Origin: Mitsuokella sp047974105
GTDB lineage: Bacteria; Bacillota; Negativicutes; Selenomonadales; Selenomonadaceae
Assembly: GCF_047974105.1 (NCBI RefSeq)
Contig: NZ_JBHYRS010000005.1
Coordinates: 62,001-126,000 of the forward strand
Direction: 5' to 3'
Length of the DNA: 64,000 nucleotides
Below, one piece after another: positions 62,677 through 64,000 of the stretch. Position 1 is the stretch's first letter, and each line of letters begins with the position of its first letter. The position numbers and the translations under genes were made by a program. The notes under the pieces were generated by a model, which was not told where the DNA came from, searched no databases, and saw only the letters and a list, made by a program, of their open reading frames with translations.

Positions 62677-63132
62677 TTACTTCTTGTTATTCTTATATTC
62701 ACTATACATCGTATACGTTATATGCAAATTTAATTTTTTCTCAGATGTATCGTCCATTAAGGCATCTACAGCACCGCCTATCAACGTACCTTCTTTATTC
62801 AAAGTAGCATTCATTTCAACGACTACATTGTCATAATTATTGTCTGGTTTTATTGAAAAACAGGCCGTTGAAGTCGGGTCCCATTCATACATATCAGCTG
62901 GTAAAGATTGATCCTTGTAATTCGCACGAATCTTATCATATTCTCCCTGCAGCTGACTCTCATCTGTTACAGATACAACAGCTGCCTCTCTGGCGCTATT
63001 TCGTGCAATGGTACTCAATGTTAAATAATCGACAAAAAAACTGGCAAAATAAACAATCCCTAAAAAAAGCAACAAAAAAAGAGGCAGGATTAATGCGAAT
63101 TCCACAATGGATTGTCCCTTCTGGAATCTCAT
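62677..63132 (-). CDS. tadE: TadE-like pseudopilin
   Basis: A 151-residue exported protein. The N-terminus RFQKGQSIVEFALILPLFLLLF has the prepilin-type cleavage site (G before SIVE-like) and Glu, then a hydrophobic helix; the rest is a small soluble domain. TadE and TadF are minor pseudopilins of the Tad system. Start ATG at 63132 follows GGGGCAGGATT. AT-rich relative to cpaF. Co-transcribed with flp and cpaF. Confidence 0.87.
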   Translation of the reverse strand: MRFQKGQSIVEFALILPLFLLLFLGIVYFASFFVDYLTLSTIARNSAREAAVVSVTDESQLQGEYDKIRANYKDQSLPADMYEWDPTSTACFSIKPDNNYDNVVVEMNATLNKEGTLIGGAVDALMDDTSEKKLNLHITYTMYSEYKNNKK

Positions 63133-63166
63133 AATCCTGCCCCTTTCTCCGTAGATAGATTCGCCC

Positions 63167-63361
63167 TTATTTTCCTGCGCCGTTTGCAAGAAGATTTTTA
63201 ACACTTGCAAATACCTTTTGGATCGATTCTGAAATGCTGCCACCACCAAATAAACCAGCGGCAATGATAACAACAAACGCCAGAATCAAGGCATACTCCA
63301 CGATTCCCTGTGCTTTTTCACTCACATAACGAGCTTTCAGATACTTTAAGATTTCTAACAT
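63167..63361 (-). CDS. flp: Flp-type major pilin
   Basis: A 64-residue Flp prepilin. After a short basic leader (MLEILKYLKARYVSEKAQG) comes the processed part IVEYALILAFVVIIAAGLFGG, with Gly before the cut, Glu at +3 and Tyr at +4: the Flp motif. It would be cleaved by a TadV-type peptidase and form adhesive pili. Strong AAGGAGG ribosome site. First gene after tadB, possibly with its own promoter. Confidence 0.92.
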   Translation of the reverse strand: MLEILKYLKARYVSEKAQGIVEYALILAFVVIIAAGLFGGGSISESIQKVFASVKNLLANGAGK

Positions 63362-63397
63362 TTGGGATTCCTCCTTAAGAATATAGATGGCTGTAAT

Positions 63398-63427
63398 ATT
63401 ATCTATGTAAATCCTCACGGATTACAA
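63398..63427 (-). promoter_or_regulatory. Possible flp promoter
   Basis: On minus: TTGTAA (63422-63427), 18 bases, GATAAT (63398-63403), in the 97-base gap between tadB and flp. Confidence 0.4.
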
Positions 63428-63458
63428 GCAAATTATTTTCTTAAAATCACTTCATGAA

Positions 63459-64000
63459 TCATGCTTTAATATCCACGATTTTTCGTATAATAAGCATACC
63501 TATTATCTCTAAAACAACTGCACCTATAATGAACATATGTCCCATATCTGTCTCAATTAATGGTTTTAAATAATCGGGATTCAATATGGACAGTCCTGCT
63601 GCTAAAGCAATAGGAATGCAGGCTACTACAACAGCAGACGCTCTTCCCTGTGCCGTCAAAGCCATTACCTCTCGCCTCATTCGAATTCTTTCCTCAATCG
63701 TTTCACTGATCGTATCAAGAATCTGTGCGAGGTCGCCGCCGACCTGCCTTTGTATGAGCACGGCGGTGACGACGAGTTCAAAATCTGGACTTGCGACTCT
63801 TCTCTGCATGTTGTCGAGTGCAGTTTCCAGGGTGTTGCCGAGGTTGACTTCGTTGACGACGAGCCGGACTTCGCGGCCCATCGGGGCGTCCATTTCCCTA
63901 GCGATGAGCTCGAAGGCCTGCATGAAGCTGAAGCCGGCGCGCAGGGCGTTGGCGACCATGGTCAGCATATCGCCGAGCTGGTTCGTGAATTTTTTGCGGC
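63459..64000 (-). CDS. tadB: TadB pilus assembly protein (partial)
   Basis: C-terminal 180 residues of a type II secretion F-domain membrane protein; the start is outside the window. It has the TadB signature TNQLGDMLTMVANALRAGFSFMQAFELIARE and ERIRMRREVMALTAQGRASA, then two C-terminal helices ending IIRKIVDIKA. Base composition changes sharply inside the gene near 63720: the 5' part is GC-rich, the 3' part AT-rich like flp and tadE. It works with TadC as the inner-membrane platform of the Flp pilus. Confidence 0.9.
   Translation of the reverse strand, partial: RKKFTNQLGDMLTMVANALRAGFSFMQAFELIAREMDAPMGREVRLVVNEVNLGNTLETALDNMQRRVASPDFELVVTAVLIQRQVGGDLAQILDTISETIEERIRMRREVMALTAQGRASAVVVACIPIALAAGLSILNPDYLKPLIETDMGHMFIIGAVVLEIIGMLIIRKIVDIKA

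Noticed and set aside
1..64000. CRISPR array, prophage or rRNA genes
   Set aside because: No regularly spaced repeats, phage structural genes or rRNA sequence seen.

Overview
The window looks like a chromosomal segment of an anaerobic diderm Firmicute of the class Negativicutes (Selenomonadaceae type, such as Selenomonas, Mitsuokella or Megamonas); the genus cannot be fixed from sequence alone. Evidence: the remnant of an outer-membrane protein with an N-terminal S-layer homology domain (33.4-34.1 kb), which is characteristic of Negativicutes, and a GmhA-like heptose isomerase. These sit beside Firmicute-style strong Shine-Dalgarno sequences, consensus sigma-A promoters and hairpin-plus-T terminators. 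Most genes are strongly biased to G/C at third positions, so many long antisense ORFs are only shadows. AT-rich patches (51.8-53.0, 54.8-56.2, 58.6-60.3 and 62.7-63.7 kb) stand out as probable exchanged or acquired DNA.

Layout. 0-3.6 kb: membrane-bound NiFe hydrogenase operon (small, large and cytochrome b subunits), cut by the left edge. 4.0 kb: tRNA-Ala(CGC). 4.2-11.4 kb: phosphohexomutase, OPT transporter, TauE/SafE permease, GmhA-like isomerase and small proteins. 11.5-22.1 kb: membrane-anchored MutS-like ATPase, enolase, AGCS symporter, AzlCD, a diguanylate cyclase and PanF/YhdT. 22.2-25.4 kb: MetY behind a consensus promoter with two palindromes, a secreted protein and YitT. 25.6-29.3 kb: fructose PTS operon (fruR-fruK-fruA). 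30.1-30.4 kb: an intergenic cluster of DnaA boxes.

30.9-36.7 kb is a decay zone. A Crp/Fnr regulator, deoD, an SLH outer-membrane protein, tnpB of an IS200/IS605 element and nupC all appear to have lost internal segments, while ccdA and tlpA between them are intact. deoD and nupC serve nucleoside use, so that route is probably lost. tadC at 60.4 kb has the same type of lesion.

37-51 kb: LCP protein, malic enzyme, an HxlR/DJ-1/SRPBCC stress operon, a divergent sucrose locus (permease, GH32 hydrolase, LacI regulator with matching operators), gyrA, Ppx/GppA and threonine synthase. 51.6-64 kb: Tad/Flp pilus genes (tadG; tadC, cpaF, tadE, flp, tadB) flanking a surface-glycan cassette (GT2, flavoprotein, polytopic GT-C-like protein, GtrA). 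Between tadG and the glycan genes lies a candidate type I toxin-antitoxin locus: a 29-codon hydrophobic peptide convergent with a small RNA, each with its own promoter and sharing one terminator hairpin. With the DnaA-box cluster and the deletion zone, it is the most promising target for follow-up.
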